From contig CM040450.1 of assembly GCA_022749755.1 (NCBI GenBank), forward strand, positions 7,616,913 to 7,680,912: DNA of 64,000 bases, given 5' to 3'. The translations under genes and the position numbers were made by a program. The DNA is from Azadirachta indica (Eukaryota > Streptophyta > Magnoliopsida > Sapindales > Meliaceae). Below, one piece after another: positions 26,201-38,200 of the stretch (within the stretch, counting starts at the first letter, position 1; every line of letters begins with the position of its first letter). The notes below the pieces were generated by a model. It made no database searches. It saw only the letters and a list, made by a program, of their open reading frames with translations, and was not told the origin of the DNA.

Positions 26201-29200
26201 GGGTTCTTTGCATTACCAAATGACCCAATTGATGTCGTAAATCCCCTCATAGACAACCTTATCACTCTCTTATGTGCAATTCTTTTAACAAGGTATTCTT
26301 GAATTTGAAGATCTATGCCTTTTGAATTACTTACTTTTTGTGAAAACACCACATGATTCTTTGATTTATTTGTATGAATGCTACATCTGCTTTGAAATCT
26401 TCTATACTTGGTTTGCAAAAAGGGCCTTTGTAAGCTTGCAGAAGAATAAAACAGCTCCATACTTAATGGATGGAGAAGTATATTTAAATGGGGGATAGCT
26501 GAAGTATGCTAGGAATATCTTTCCATCTATCTTTCTTGACCCTCTTTGCTCATCCGTAAGGTTCAAGACTATTATGTAAAAGATGAAAATAAATGGTGAA
26601 GGAAAAAATTGTAGTATATGGTTCATGCAATTAAAGTGCAAGTTAAATCGGTAATTTATATCTCGTCTCACTATACGTTCATTTAAAGGCCTAACAATAT
26701 AGTATTTAAGTTTACAGCTTGTCTGAGATACCAGGATTATGAGCTGTTTTGGGCAATGTTTCATCTTTAGTGTATAAGAATACTGTGAAAAGTTCTTTTC
26801 TGTAGTTTTGTATGGCTATATTTACCTTTTTATTTTTATTTTTGTTTTTCTTTCCCACTGTCCAATGTGGTCTGCAGCTGTAATTTCCGATGTTGATTAA
26901 AAAAAAGAATAGGAAAAGTTGGTAGAGCACACCATCAAGCAATGGCGCAAGGATAAAACACAAACATGACCAGGAAAGACAACATATTCATTGTGTAATT
27001 ATCATAATGGGGGGATTGGAACCTGAGATGTTTCAGTTAAAAGTTGGTTTTCTTACCATTTTAAGTAAATTGGTTTGGAGGACTTGTGTTCCATTTTGTA
27101 CTCAACACCATTAATCACTTTCTGTTTCTGTTTCTTACGCACATCCACACACACAAAGAAGTATAACAGACAGTTTATATATATTGTTTTTTTTTAAGTG
27201 AGAATGCATTATGAGTGTTGACTGGATGTCTATATATCATTTGCAGCATTATCTCTTTTCTTTTCTTGATCTTTAGTTCCATTTTGTGTATTTCATGTGG
27301 CTGTATAATCTCTCTTTATTTCATGCGCAGCAAAGTCTCTTGTTTTCCACAAATAGGTTCCCCTCTCCTGTATTCTGTGGATGCGGTCCACAGATGTATC
27401 TTCTCTCCCTTTTTCCTATACTAGTATATTTTTACTGTTTCTCAACAGAGTTAAAAAAAAAAAAAAAAAAAAAAAAAGTCGTCTGTTTCTTTTTGCAATG
27501 GTAGTTTGTTTTATCTTTATCTTTTCTCAACTCATTATTCCTACTTTTCACCTGCATAGAACTAATATGTGCACGTTTACTTGTTTCTATAGGTGCATGT
27601 GTTTTGTGTACACTATTCCTTGCATGTGTATATTCATTTACTCTATAGGACTTTGTGATCCCTCTTCTAACTGGAAAAACATGCATCATTCAGTGGAGAC
27701 GATGGAAGAAGTAGAGCTGACCAGCTATTACATATTTTGAGACAAATTGATCAATATGTTTCTTCATCTGTGGAGTATCAAAGAAGAAGGAGCTGTCTTG
27801 CAGTTTATGAGATGCTTCTTAAGTTTCGGACACTTTGTGTTGTTGGCTATTGTGCATTAGGCTGCCATGGAAGTTGCACACACAGCAAGCTAAATGACCG
27901 TAGTACACATGGGAATTTTTCAAACTTACCATGTAAGTTTGTTTTCTAAAACAACTTATCTCTTCTATGCTTTCTAAAAGTTAACCATTTTGTTGTTCTT
28001 TTACTAACAGCATTCAACCTTTCTTTTTGTCTTTCAGCGGCATATGTATTGCCAAATCGTGAAGCCCTGTGTTTGGGAGATAGGGTCATAATGTATCTTC
28101 CACGTTGTGCAGACACTGATTCTGAAGTTAGAAAAATTTCTGCGCAGGTATGGAAATTGGAAGGCAGTTGTTTTTGGTCTCTTTGTAGTTAATAAATACT
28201 GCAATAATTTCAATGTGAAGCTTATGAGTTCTAAATATTTTATTCAAAACATAAGTTCTCTCAAAATTTTTCTTTGGATAGATTCTTGATCAACTGTTCA
28301 GCATCTCTCTTTCACTTCCAAGGCCCGTTGGTTCCAATTCTGGTGCGGATTTGGAATTGTCCTATGGTGCTTTGTCTTCCCTTGAGGATGTTATAGCTAT
28401 TTTGAGAAGTGTAAGCTTGTGATGATTTTCTTTGTTACATGGTCTTCTCTTCTATCTGCAGTTTTGAAACAATAGAGTGGGAGAATGTGACATTTTGGGG
28501 TTCTTTTTTTTTTTTTTTTTTTTTTTAAATTCAGGATGCTTCTATCGATCCATCTGAGGTTTTTAACAGAATTGTTTCCTCTGTCTGTATTCTTTTGACG
28601 AAGGATGAGGTACTATTTATTTTTCCAAATATGGTTTAAAATTTGGCATGTGAATGTGGCAGCTTCATGTGTTTTTTGATTATTTGTTGAAGCTTGTAGC
28701 CACCCTGCATAGCTGTACAGCAGCTATATGTGATAGGATCAAACAGTCAGCTGAAGGGGCTATTCAAGCTGTCATTGAGTTTGTTACAGAGAGGGGAAAT
28801 GAGCTGAGCAGCACTGATATCTCAAGGTTTTCTTAGCATATAAATTTCACTGACCTAGTTCTGCACTCAGATTTTAAATTGTGAACTCTTATGTTTTTCT
28901 GATAAAGACATATTTAATAAGTAGTAAGGGTTATTATTCTCTGTCTCCAGGACAACCCAGTCTCTGCTTTCTGCTGCAGTGCATGTAACTGAGAAACATT
29001 TGCGGTTGGAAACTCTAGGGGCTGTATTCTTTTTCTTTTATTCTTATTTCTTCAGAAATTTGAATCTTTTGTGTAAATACATAAAATGTTGCAAGTTTTT
29101 ATTGTCGCTTGTTTTTGTAGCTTGTTGATTCAACCGTGGCTTTCCTTTTGTCTATTGTTGAATCTTTGACATGCATATCCTTCACTGTAAAAAGATTTCT

Positions 29201-32200
29201 TCTCTAGCGGAGAACACCGCTTCAAAAATTGTTTTTAATGAAGTATTAGCTACTGCTGGAAGGGATATAGTCACCAAGGACATATCTAGACTACGTGGTG
29301 GCTGGCCAATGCAGGACGCTTTCTATGTGAGTCCAATGTGATTATATTTTCAATAATACTTATTCAGTTTTGTTACACTTCAACTCTGAAAGATTGCTTG
29401 GTAAATTGTTTTGAGTGCTTATTATTTGAAGATCTTTTTCTTTGTGGATGAGTGAAGAAGTTAGAGAAGTTGAAGGGATGTTTTTGTTGGCCCATGCAAT
29501 CAGCATTTTGCACTTCTTTTTCCTATTTTCTTTTTGGTTTGTTTTAGTCTGCAGAAACTTAACATTGATTAGAAAGATAAGGAAAGTTAGAATAGAAGTA
29601 TGATTTCCTTTGCAAGGTTTAAATGACAATAAAAGTTACCATCTATAAAACTTTTGGTTGAGGTGTAAAAACATGAACCTTAGTAAAACATTCTTTTGGG
29701 GATTTGTTTGATATTTATTACACTGTGAAACTCATAAGCCATCTCTTTAAATTTCTGAAATTTCAAGCTTCAGATGCAAAAACCCATGTTCTATGCATGT
29801 GTTGATTGTGTGATGAAACATATGTAAGTTGCCAGTTTATAATATACTTGAAGAAGTTTTTTTTTTTTTCCTTTAATTTTTTGTTTCCCTTTCTTATCCT
29901 CCTTTCCTATTCTTTTTTCTTTTTCTGAAGAATTTTAGATTTTCTGTTATTGACTATATGTATTATACCAATTTATTGTATCAATATTTTCGTCTTATTT
30001 TATATAGGTCTTCTCCCAACATGCTGTTCTGTCTTATTTGTTCCTGGAGCATCTCATATCTGCTCTTAACCAGACTCCCGTCCTTAAGGTTGATATAGAG
30101 AAAGGGGAGAATTCAAGTCATTTTGCTGATACTCAGATAGATGATGAAATTTTGCAAGCTGCTATTTTGGCGCTTACTGCCTTCTTCAGGTTTCATTTTG
30201 TATTCGCAAAAATGTTTACCCTTTTTAATGATCTTACTTTTTCAGCATGTCTGATGTAAATTTTTAATTACAGAGGTGGTGGTAAAGTTGGAAAGAAAGC
30301 TGTTGAACAAAGTTATGCTCCTGTTCTTGCTGCACTTACACTCCAATTGGGAAGTTGTCATGGTCTGGCTAGTTCTGGTCGGCATGAACCACTGCGGTGA
30401 GGGCTATAAATTCTTTATGATGTTTAAAATTACATCTTCATTAAATGTTCTGAATCTTATCCTCAGAAGAAGGTTACAGAATACTTTTGCCTTATTTCCA
30501 CAGAGCTATTTTAGTTGCATTTCAGGCTTTTTGTGAATGTGTTGGAGACCTTGAAATGGGAAAGGTACATAATCTAGAAATATCAGTACCACTTTCCAGT
30601 TCAATGACAAAGACTTAAAAAGTATTTTAAAGATATGAAGTTTGAGATATTACTAAACTGTTATCTGCAGATTTTGGCAAAGGATGGAGAGCAAAATGAT
30701 AAAGAGAAGTGGATTAATCTTATTGGAGATGTAGCTGGCTGCATCTCTATAAAGAGACCAAAAGAGGTAATAAGGTGACACAAGTTGAATGTTATTGTGC
30801 ATCTGATTCAATATTTTCTTTGTATCTTGGGTCTCTCTCTCTCCCCCTCTCTGTTTCTCTTTCCCCCTCGCGCCCCCCCACCCCCACCGCCTTTTTTTTT
30901 GGATTTTTTCTCTCTAGGGGTTGGTTGGTGGTGTTGAGTGCTTGAGTATAACTGAAAGAAATGGAAATTTGAGCACACTTGGACTAATATACGGAGGCTT
31001 CCTAAGGGCTTAAACTTTGCAAATTAGTTTTATATTGGATGATTGACACATGTATCGTATATAGACTGATACCAAAAAAGAAAAAAAATATGGAATTTAG
31101 AAGATAGAGAAAACAGAGAGAAATTAGATATAGAAACAGAAAGGGACAAAAATATGATATAAGAATAGAGATCAGAGGGAGATTAAGAAATTGAAAGATA
31201 ATAGGGAAAAAAAAAAAAGAGGAAAGCAAACATGAAAGAGATGAGAGAAATAATGAACTAAGATTTCATTTTTCAATCATAAACTTTGGTTCACTTAGAT
31301 AAGGGTAATGGCAAGGGATTTGCTTCTGGGTAGGTAAGTGGGCTGGAGTGGCTTTACTGTGTTATTTGTTTCCTATTCTCTATAGATTATGCTCAACAAG
31401 AAATGCCTCAATTCATTCTTTTTTGGTCTCCTTCCCATCCATGAATTAGAGTTGGAATTTCAACTTCAAAAGGAACCGAAAGAGAAACAAAATTCAAGAC
31501 ATTTCAGATCTTATGGAGATGATTTGTAACAGTTAGAAAAATTAAAATATTTTATCGTCTTTCTTAATTATCAATTTAATACATGGACATACTTGTATGT
31601 GGGCTAAAATAATTGACACAAATCAGAATCCTAAACAAACTAGTAAAATATTAGTAACAGTCTAAAAAATATATACCTGATAAGACTAAATATAGTGGAA
31701 TTAGATAAAATTAGTTTTAATCTTAGCGTTCCCTCTCAAACTTAAGATAGTATGGCAAACTTGAGTACAACAATCAATGATTTAGAAGAAGATAAGATAA
31801 TCTCAAAGTTGTGAGGAGAAAACCTAGTAGTGCTAGAGGCTAGCAGTAGGGCCAAAGGGGTTCGATAGATAGAATCCATGAGTAATATGCCAATTATAGA
31901 GAAATAAAAGATGAAAGAGTAGCTATATCATGAACCTGTGAACAGGACCCTTACCACAGTGACCATGAACAGCATTCATAGCTCGGATTAAGGTTTTCAA
32001 AAGACTAAATTATACTCAATAACCACCCTTTAGATCAGCACATCATTGCTATTAAAACTATTCTAATAGGACTCTTAAACCTAATATTAGAATTAAAATT
32101 AGATTTATGTAGTTTTACTAGGTTTAGTCTTGTTATAGTTATAGTTTAAGTATTATTAGTCTTTTTCTCCTAAGTTTATGAGGATTCCTAATTTATGTTG

Positions 32201-35200
32201 CCTTATTATTTTAGTAGATATAAAGGAATGTTTATGTTTATGTACTTAGTTTATTATTCAAGAGAGATTCAATATATTTTTATTTTCTTTAACATGGTAT
32301 TAGAGCGAGTTTGATCTTAGGTTTGAGAGTCGACTTAGAAAAATTTTGTTAGCAATGATGTGCTACCATAAGGTGGTTACTAAGCATGATTTAGTTTTTT
32401 ACTCGCAAAAAAAAAAAAAAAAAAAAAAAGAGAGAAAATCTGGGAACCTTAATTCAAGGTACAGTATTGTTCACAGTACTGTTTGGGTATTCTGTTCTCG
32501 GGTATTATAGGGTGGCACTGTTCACGGGCTCTTAATATGGCTGCCCCTTCATCTACTACTCTTTGCCTATGGAAAGGCATTATTAGTTTTTTTTGCATAC
32601 TGGAAGGCACTACAAGTATTCTTTGCCTATGGAAAGCACTACAAGTATTCTTTGCCTATGAAAGGCAGCATCAATATTCTTTGCCTATGGAAGGCATAGT
32701 GCCCATATGCGGGGCACTATCAGTATTTGCTTATAGAAGGCATTATTAATATTCTTTGCCTATGGAAGGCACTCTTCGCCTATGGGAGGCATTATCAGTA
32801 TTTGTCTATGGAAGGTACTATCATCTTTGACTATGGTATTTGGGATTATCTTCTCAATCGCATTGGCTTCCATACTTAAGCTTACTCTACCATCTTGAGT
32901 TTGAGGGGGAGTGTTAAAATTAAAATTAGACTTATTTAGTTTTACTAGGTTTAATCTTATTAAGTATAGTTCTAGTTTAAGTATTATTAGTCTTTTACTG
33001 GGTTTAGTCTTGTTAAATATAGTTCAAGTATTATAGGAAAGGAAAGAGATGGGGAAGCAGCCAGTGAGAATGAAGGCGGTGGTGTACGTGAATCTAATCT
33101 AATTAAATTAATATTCAATATATAATTCCAATTCTCACTGGCTGCTTTATTATTTTAATCTATACAAAGGCATGTCCATAGACTTAGTTTACTATTCTAG
33201 AGAGATTCAATATAGTTTTATTTTCTTCAACGCCTAAGATTTAAACAACTCTAATGCCATATTAGAGAAATAAAATAGGGAAATTTTTGTTTACAGCCTA
33301 TATTTGTAGCAATTTTCATATGTACCCACCTTCATAGGTTTCTTTCATAATTAACCAAGAAATACAAAGTTGGACAAAATCGCCCCTATAGCTGAAAAAG
33401 TCAAAGTATCAAGTACATTATTTTGCAATATTGCACCTGAAACTGTTTGTTTCCAGTACAAGGGAAACCGTTTGTTTCCAATTCAATCTTTGTGTACTTG
33501 AAACAAGTGTTTGTTTCAGGCACAAACTCGAAATAAATATTTGTTTCAAGCACAAATGCAAACTTGTTTTTAGTCTTTGATGGTTATGTTCCCATGTGGG
33601 CTAAAATGGGAAATTTTCCAGTAAACTATTATTTATGAAGTCTCACTTGAATGATCAACTGAATACACGGACATGTTTTTATATAGACTAAAATAATAAA
33701 GCAACATAAATTGGGAATCCTAAACAAAAAATATACTTAATAAGACTAAATAAGGTGAAACTAAATAAAACTAATTTTAATTCTAATAGTAATGTTGTAA
33801 TTCCTTTTTGTCTTTGTTTGATGAGAATTCCAGTTAGATCTTCAACCAATTCAATATGGTATGGAAGGGCAAAGATCTTTTAAAGAATTTTTTTTTTTTT
33901 AAAATTTTAGCAGTAGCTTTAGGAAAATCCGATATGGCTGTTATATCATAAAAGTATTACCCTCACAAAAGCCTTTTTCATCTTGGTGTGCCCTTTGGAA
34001 TTGTAATGATTAGAGAGCAGCTCAGATTTTCCTTCCCTTCCCTTCCCTTCCCCGTTGCATCTTCTTTGTGAGCTAATATTTGTAGTGATGCTAAGATTTG
34101 CTGGGCTGTTCCAAGAACTTGTGAAGATTTTCTTATGGAGACTTATGTGCTTTCCCTCAAGGAAAGAGAACCAAAATGGGTGGCAGTTTGCTGTCTTTCC
34201 CTTATTGTGGTCGGTATGGCAAGAGAAGAAACCATTTTGTTTTTTAAAATTAAAACAGGAGAAGAAGGCAGTCATTTATAGGCATTATTGAATTTTTCCC
34301 TTCACTTCAAGCCTCTATGTGAAAGGACTTTCAAGCGTGATCCTTCTTTCCATTTTTCCCGTTCATCTCAGTTGGGAAGGTGTTGGAAAATAGTCTGGTT
34401 AGGTTTCTTTAGATTCATGGTCAGTTTTATTAATCCGTGCAAGTTTTTGGGGAGTCTTAGTTTGTGGCTGGCATTTGTCTATGGTTGATTTTGATGAGCC
34501 TACAACATTTTATATAGTTTTTTGCTCTCCATTGGACATCTGGTCCCCGTTCGAATTTCTTCTTAGCACAATGATATACTTTTCTGTTTCTCTTTAGAAA
34601 AAATGATATAGCTATTACAAAAAAGGTATTCTAGGTCCTATCTGTAATTGCCAAATGGAACTAAATGTATGACAAATAAGAAACGTAAACAGTACTCAAT
34701 TAAGAAAAAAAAATTGGAAAAAGGGCTATTTTCTTATACTCCTAGCTGAAATAACACATAGTGGAAGGTTTTGGGAAAAATAACAGAAACCACCTCTCAA
34801 CAACATTTTCTATGCATTCAACTTGAGTAGCATGACTAAAATAACCTTGGGTTTGCTCTATCTTTGCTCTGGATTATTTGATTCCATGACCTCCAAAGCT
34901 TCTTCATCCCAATCTTCCACTTTTTTCTGAAGGAAAGAAACACCAGAACCACAGATAAGATGCAAAACATATGTGTAGAAAAGATCAAAACTAAACCTAT
35001 AAATTCATGGTAAACAGCCAACAAATTACCAAATTTATGTAATAACCTTGGTCATGCTTGTCCCTGCAAATGTCAATCTCTTCCCCTTCTGAAACATTTG
35101 AATTGTGTGAGATTTTGCATTTGAAGTCTTTTGTACAGTGCCCTTCTTAATAAAACCCGCATACTTTAGACCTGGGGTCAACTGCTGTTCACTTATGACT

Positions 35201-38200
35201 ATCACTTAAGCTTCTAATTTTGATAACCCAATTGGAAAAAGGTAACCAATGAAATACTTACTAACAGGAACTTTCTGTTGACTGACTTCAATCTTCAGCA
35301 AATCATTCAGCTCATTGTCTTTGGCCTTCGCTTTCTCCTCTTTCTGTTATTATAACAGAATCCAACAAGGATCCTATATTTAAAAAATTTCCAATGCCCT
35401 TAAATTGATTAATGAAACTGTATTGCCAATAATTTTCAGTAACTAGTGTAAATAATATCAGAACATAATCTTATGTAGAAGGTAAAACTTTTCTAATTTG
35501 AAAGTTAATTTTTAATCACCATTTTTAAAAATTTTCTAGTACAATAAGCCTCTTTAAATTGATGTTCATAACCTGGTTCTAACGATTTTTTCCAAGAGAT
35601 TAATGCCTTCTGGTTTAGAAATTCAAAATGCACTAATGTTGTCCATAGGCAGGAACATATTGTTTCAAACACGATTTATTGTAATTTAGCTTTGTTCGAC
35701 AAAGAATGAATTCAAATGTAACGAACATAGTGTTGAGGGGCGGTTCTTGTTAGTTTCCACAAAACCTTCTGTGTTATTTCCACAGACCTCATAGGAGGTA
35801 TGTGAAAATATCCCATGGAAAAACTATTCTAACCTAATTGATTCATAATCTGATTCAGATAGCTAAGACCCTAAACTTTTAAAGTAGAGTACTTTCTAAC
35901 TACTTATCAAAAACTGTTTTTCATTTAATTAGTAACATTTCAATCTTGACCAAGTTGCTCTAAAATATTATTGGGTACAGGCTTATAAAGAAATGTAATT
36001 GCAATGATGACACTGATTTCCTTGCAATGTGGATGCGGTCATTGCTTAAATACCTAACAATGTTCTGGTTGTTTTGCAAAACTAATACAAGGTTCATGTC
36101 TTTTTGTTATGTATGTCCAGGTTCAAGCTATATGCCTAATTTTGACTAAATCCTTGAGCCGACAACAAACGTTTCAGAGGCAAGCAGCAGCTGCGGCGCT
36201 ATCAGAGTTTGTCCGCTATAGGTTTGTGCAGAATTATCTACGCTTGAAAGATTTTCTATATTACTTGCTTTGTTCGATTTTACTCTTTTGTACATGTGTA
36301 TACATGTATTTGAGTGTTCCACTTTTTTCCTCTATCTTGTCAATCAGTTTTATATTATTGAGAATTAAACTACTTGGAATCGTTTCTAGGGTAAAGAAGG
36401 CTGAATTTATGTTTTTCATATGGTATTTTGAACTACTTAAGTTGATTTTTCGAAAGACTGTATTTGCTTTTCTTTGTTTTCATATTGATATTGTTTAGGA
36501 TTTATTTTGTTTTGACACGGTGTGTAATTGACCAATTTGTTTTGTTCAGTTGGTTAAGTTCGTGTTTATTAAGTTTGGGCTTTTAGATTATCTTGCATTT
36601 GTTTGAGTTATCTAGTGCAGACTGATGAAACTTTAGCTGTCTGTTTTAACTATTTTATTATGTTGTATTAATAACTTGGGCTTCAATTTAGACTGTTGTC
36701 GAACTTCTAGTTTTCATTTTTCCTTTTGATCTCTGCTGAACTTTTTCCAAGTCAATTAATAATTATTCACTCTTGTTCACTTTGAATGTAATTTTGCTTT
36801 TTGATAAGTTAACAAGGTCTTTAATTTTCCAACTTGTTATTCATCCATATGCAGTCTGGTATTGGAGATGATATTCTGGTTTTGTTTCACATGTGAACTC
36901 AGACCGTTCCCACTCATTGATTGAGAGGCAAACTTTGCTGTTGCTCATCTCTGTTGACTTGTTTCTTTAGTTTCATATTCTGAATTTATCCCTGGTATTG
37001 GTTACTGACATGCTATTCTTTTTGATGATCTAGTGATGGGTTTAATTCCCTATTGGAACAAATGGTTGAGTCATTGTGTCGGCATGTATCAGATGAGTCT
37101 CCCACAGTTCGATGCCTTTGTTTGAGAGGACTAGTGCAGGTGATATATTGACAAACTCACACTTCATTATGGTTGTTGTTTGTATTGCTAGTGGCATTGA
37201 GCCATTCATGCATCATTTTTATAAATATTCCTTCTAATTTTAATAAATGGTGTTGCTAGAAAGTTCATATGGAATGTTTTATCAACTCAGACATGCATAA
37301 ATATTGTCCATAGACTCATGAAACCTTGCATTGTCTGGATAAGACGTTATGTTTCATTCAGTATGTGTTCGATAAATGCTTTCCATTTTCATGATAGACA
37401 TGTATGTTTGTATGTTGTTTCACGTTTTTTATGATGTATTTAAAGTAAATCTCCTTCATTTGTCTTTTGCAGATACCATCCATCCATATTTATCAGTACG
37501 CAACTCAAGTTCTTGGTGTGATATTGGCTTTACTTGATGATTCTGATGAATCAGTACAGCTAACTGCACTGTCAGGCTTGTTGAGGGTGATTCACTGTCT
37601 CTCTGTGTGTTTGTATATATAATTTGCTGATGCCCATGCACGCAGGAGCATGTGTATTTGTATGTTGTTACATTCTTATGTTGATTATACCCAGATTGAT
37701 TTGCTTTCTTTTTTCAACCTCAGATTCTTGAGTCACTGTCCAAAGATGCAGTGGAACCAATTTTGCTAAATCTTTCATTGCGGCTCCGAAATCTCCAGGT
37801 TCCTATGTCAAGTATAACTTAAAATCTTTTTGTGTGATATTCTGTATTTGTGTTTGTTGTAACTGTATTGGGATTTAGTTAATAATATGCACTAAAAATG
37901 TATGGAACTGAATGGAAAATTCTCTCTGTAAACTTATAGTTTAGGAGCAAAGTTGATGTGCTGTCCTTTGGTATTACATCTTGACGATTCAGAGAAGAAA
38001 AATCCCTCTCCCTTTTTTTATATATATATTCCTTTACTAAACCAAAGCACTAAAATATATAGAGGTGTAAACCTCTTACAGCAGACTAGACAATCCCTGA
38101 AAATCAGGGATTTATAAGGGAAAAATAATACTTGAGATATTGGCTATAGGTCAACCAAATCTCTTAAACTAAAAGGAATAAAAACAGAAAAAAAACAACA

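Larger units (their letters stand above)
19174..30766 (+). other. SGR6: SGR6 exons 21-41
   Basis: Exons: 21 19174-19233; 22 20027-20116; 23 20410-20531; 24 21646-21775; 25 21853-21932; 26 22193-22328; 27 23678-23759; 28 25770-25915; 29 26018-26098; 30 26192-26292; 31 27694-27932; 32 28038-28147; 33 28282-28410; 34 28535-28609; 35 28693-28826; 36 28951-29023; 37 29195-29326; 38 30008-30189; 39 30274-30396; 40 30504-30564; 41 30671-30766. They encode residues 574-1367. Landmarks are [19 protein letters not shown] (exons 27-28), [20 protein letters not shown] (exon 31, the longest at 239 nt) and [20 protein letters not shown] (exons 38-39). A 23-T run precedes the exon 34 acceptor. Confidence 0.9.
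32085..33232 (+). mobile_element. Inner TRIM retrotransposon, plus-oriented, TSD CCTAA
   Basis: This is a complete 1,148-bp terminal-repeat retrotransposon in miniature. The 5' LTR is 32085-32294 (210 bp), the primer site TGGTATTAGAGCG is at 32295-32307, the internal region holds no polyprotein, and the polypurine tract TTGAGGGGGAG is at 32901-32911. The 3' LTR is 32912-33232 (321 bp, enlarged by extra sequence containing an inverted repeat). A perfect 5-bp target duplication CCTAA lies at 32080-32084 and 33233-33237. The target is the interior of an opposite-strand TRIM of the same family. Movement would have needed proteins supplied by an autonomous element. Confidence 0.82.
31525..33790 (-). 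mobile_element. Outer TRIM retrotransposon, minus-oriented, in intron 41
   Basis: A minus-oriented small LTR element can be pieced together. The 3' LTR is at about 31525-31728, followed on the left-hand map by a polypurine tract (minus-strand TTTGAGAGGGAA, 31729-31740). An internal region follows at about 31741-32084, then a separate inserted element. The primer site is at 33247-33259 (minus-strand TGGCATTAGAG), and the 5' LTR starts at 33260. That LTR is itself interrupted by a MITE-like insert at 33278-33619 and resumes to about 33785. The LTR ends and the region next to the primer site match, in reverse complement, those of the TRIM nested inside it. There is no coding capacity. The outer boundaries are approximate. 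Confidence 0.6.

Noticed and set aside
27453..27477. 25-A homopolymer as the tail of a retrogene or SINE
   Set aside because: No gene-like body or target duplication precedes it on either strand; simple slippage explains it.
27215..27740. Overlapping hydrophobic open frames in intron 30
   Set aside because: Composition follows T-rich intron DNA and a poly(A) run; one frame only reads into exon 31 in the wrong frame.
30840..30900. C/T-rich tract in intron 41 as a regulatory site
   Set aside because: Simple low-complexity pyrimidine run with no defined motif.
33946..34488. Open frames of 66-109 codons in intron 41
   Set aside because: No recognisable domain, both strands open by chance, no LTR or terminal repeats around them.
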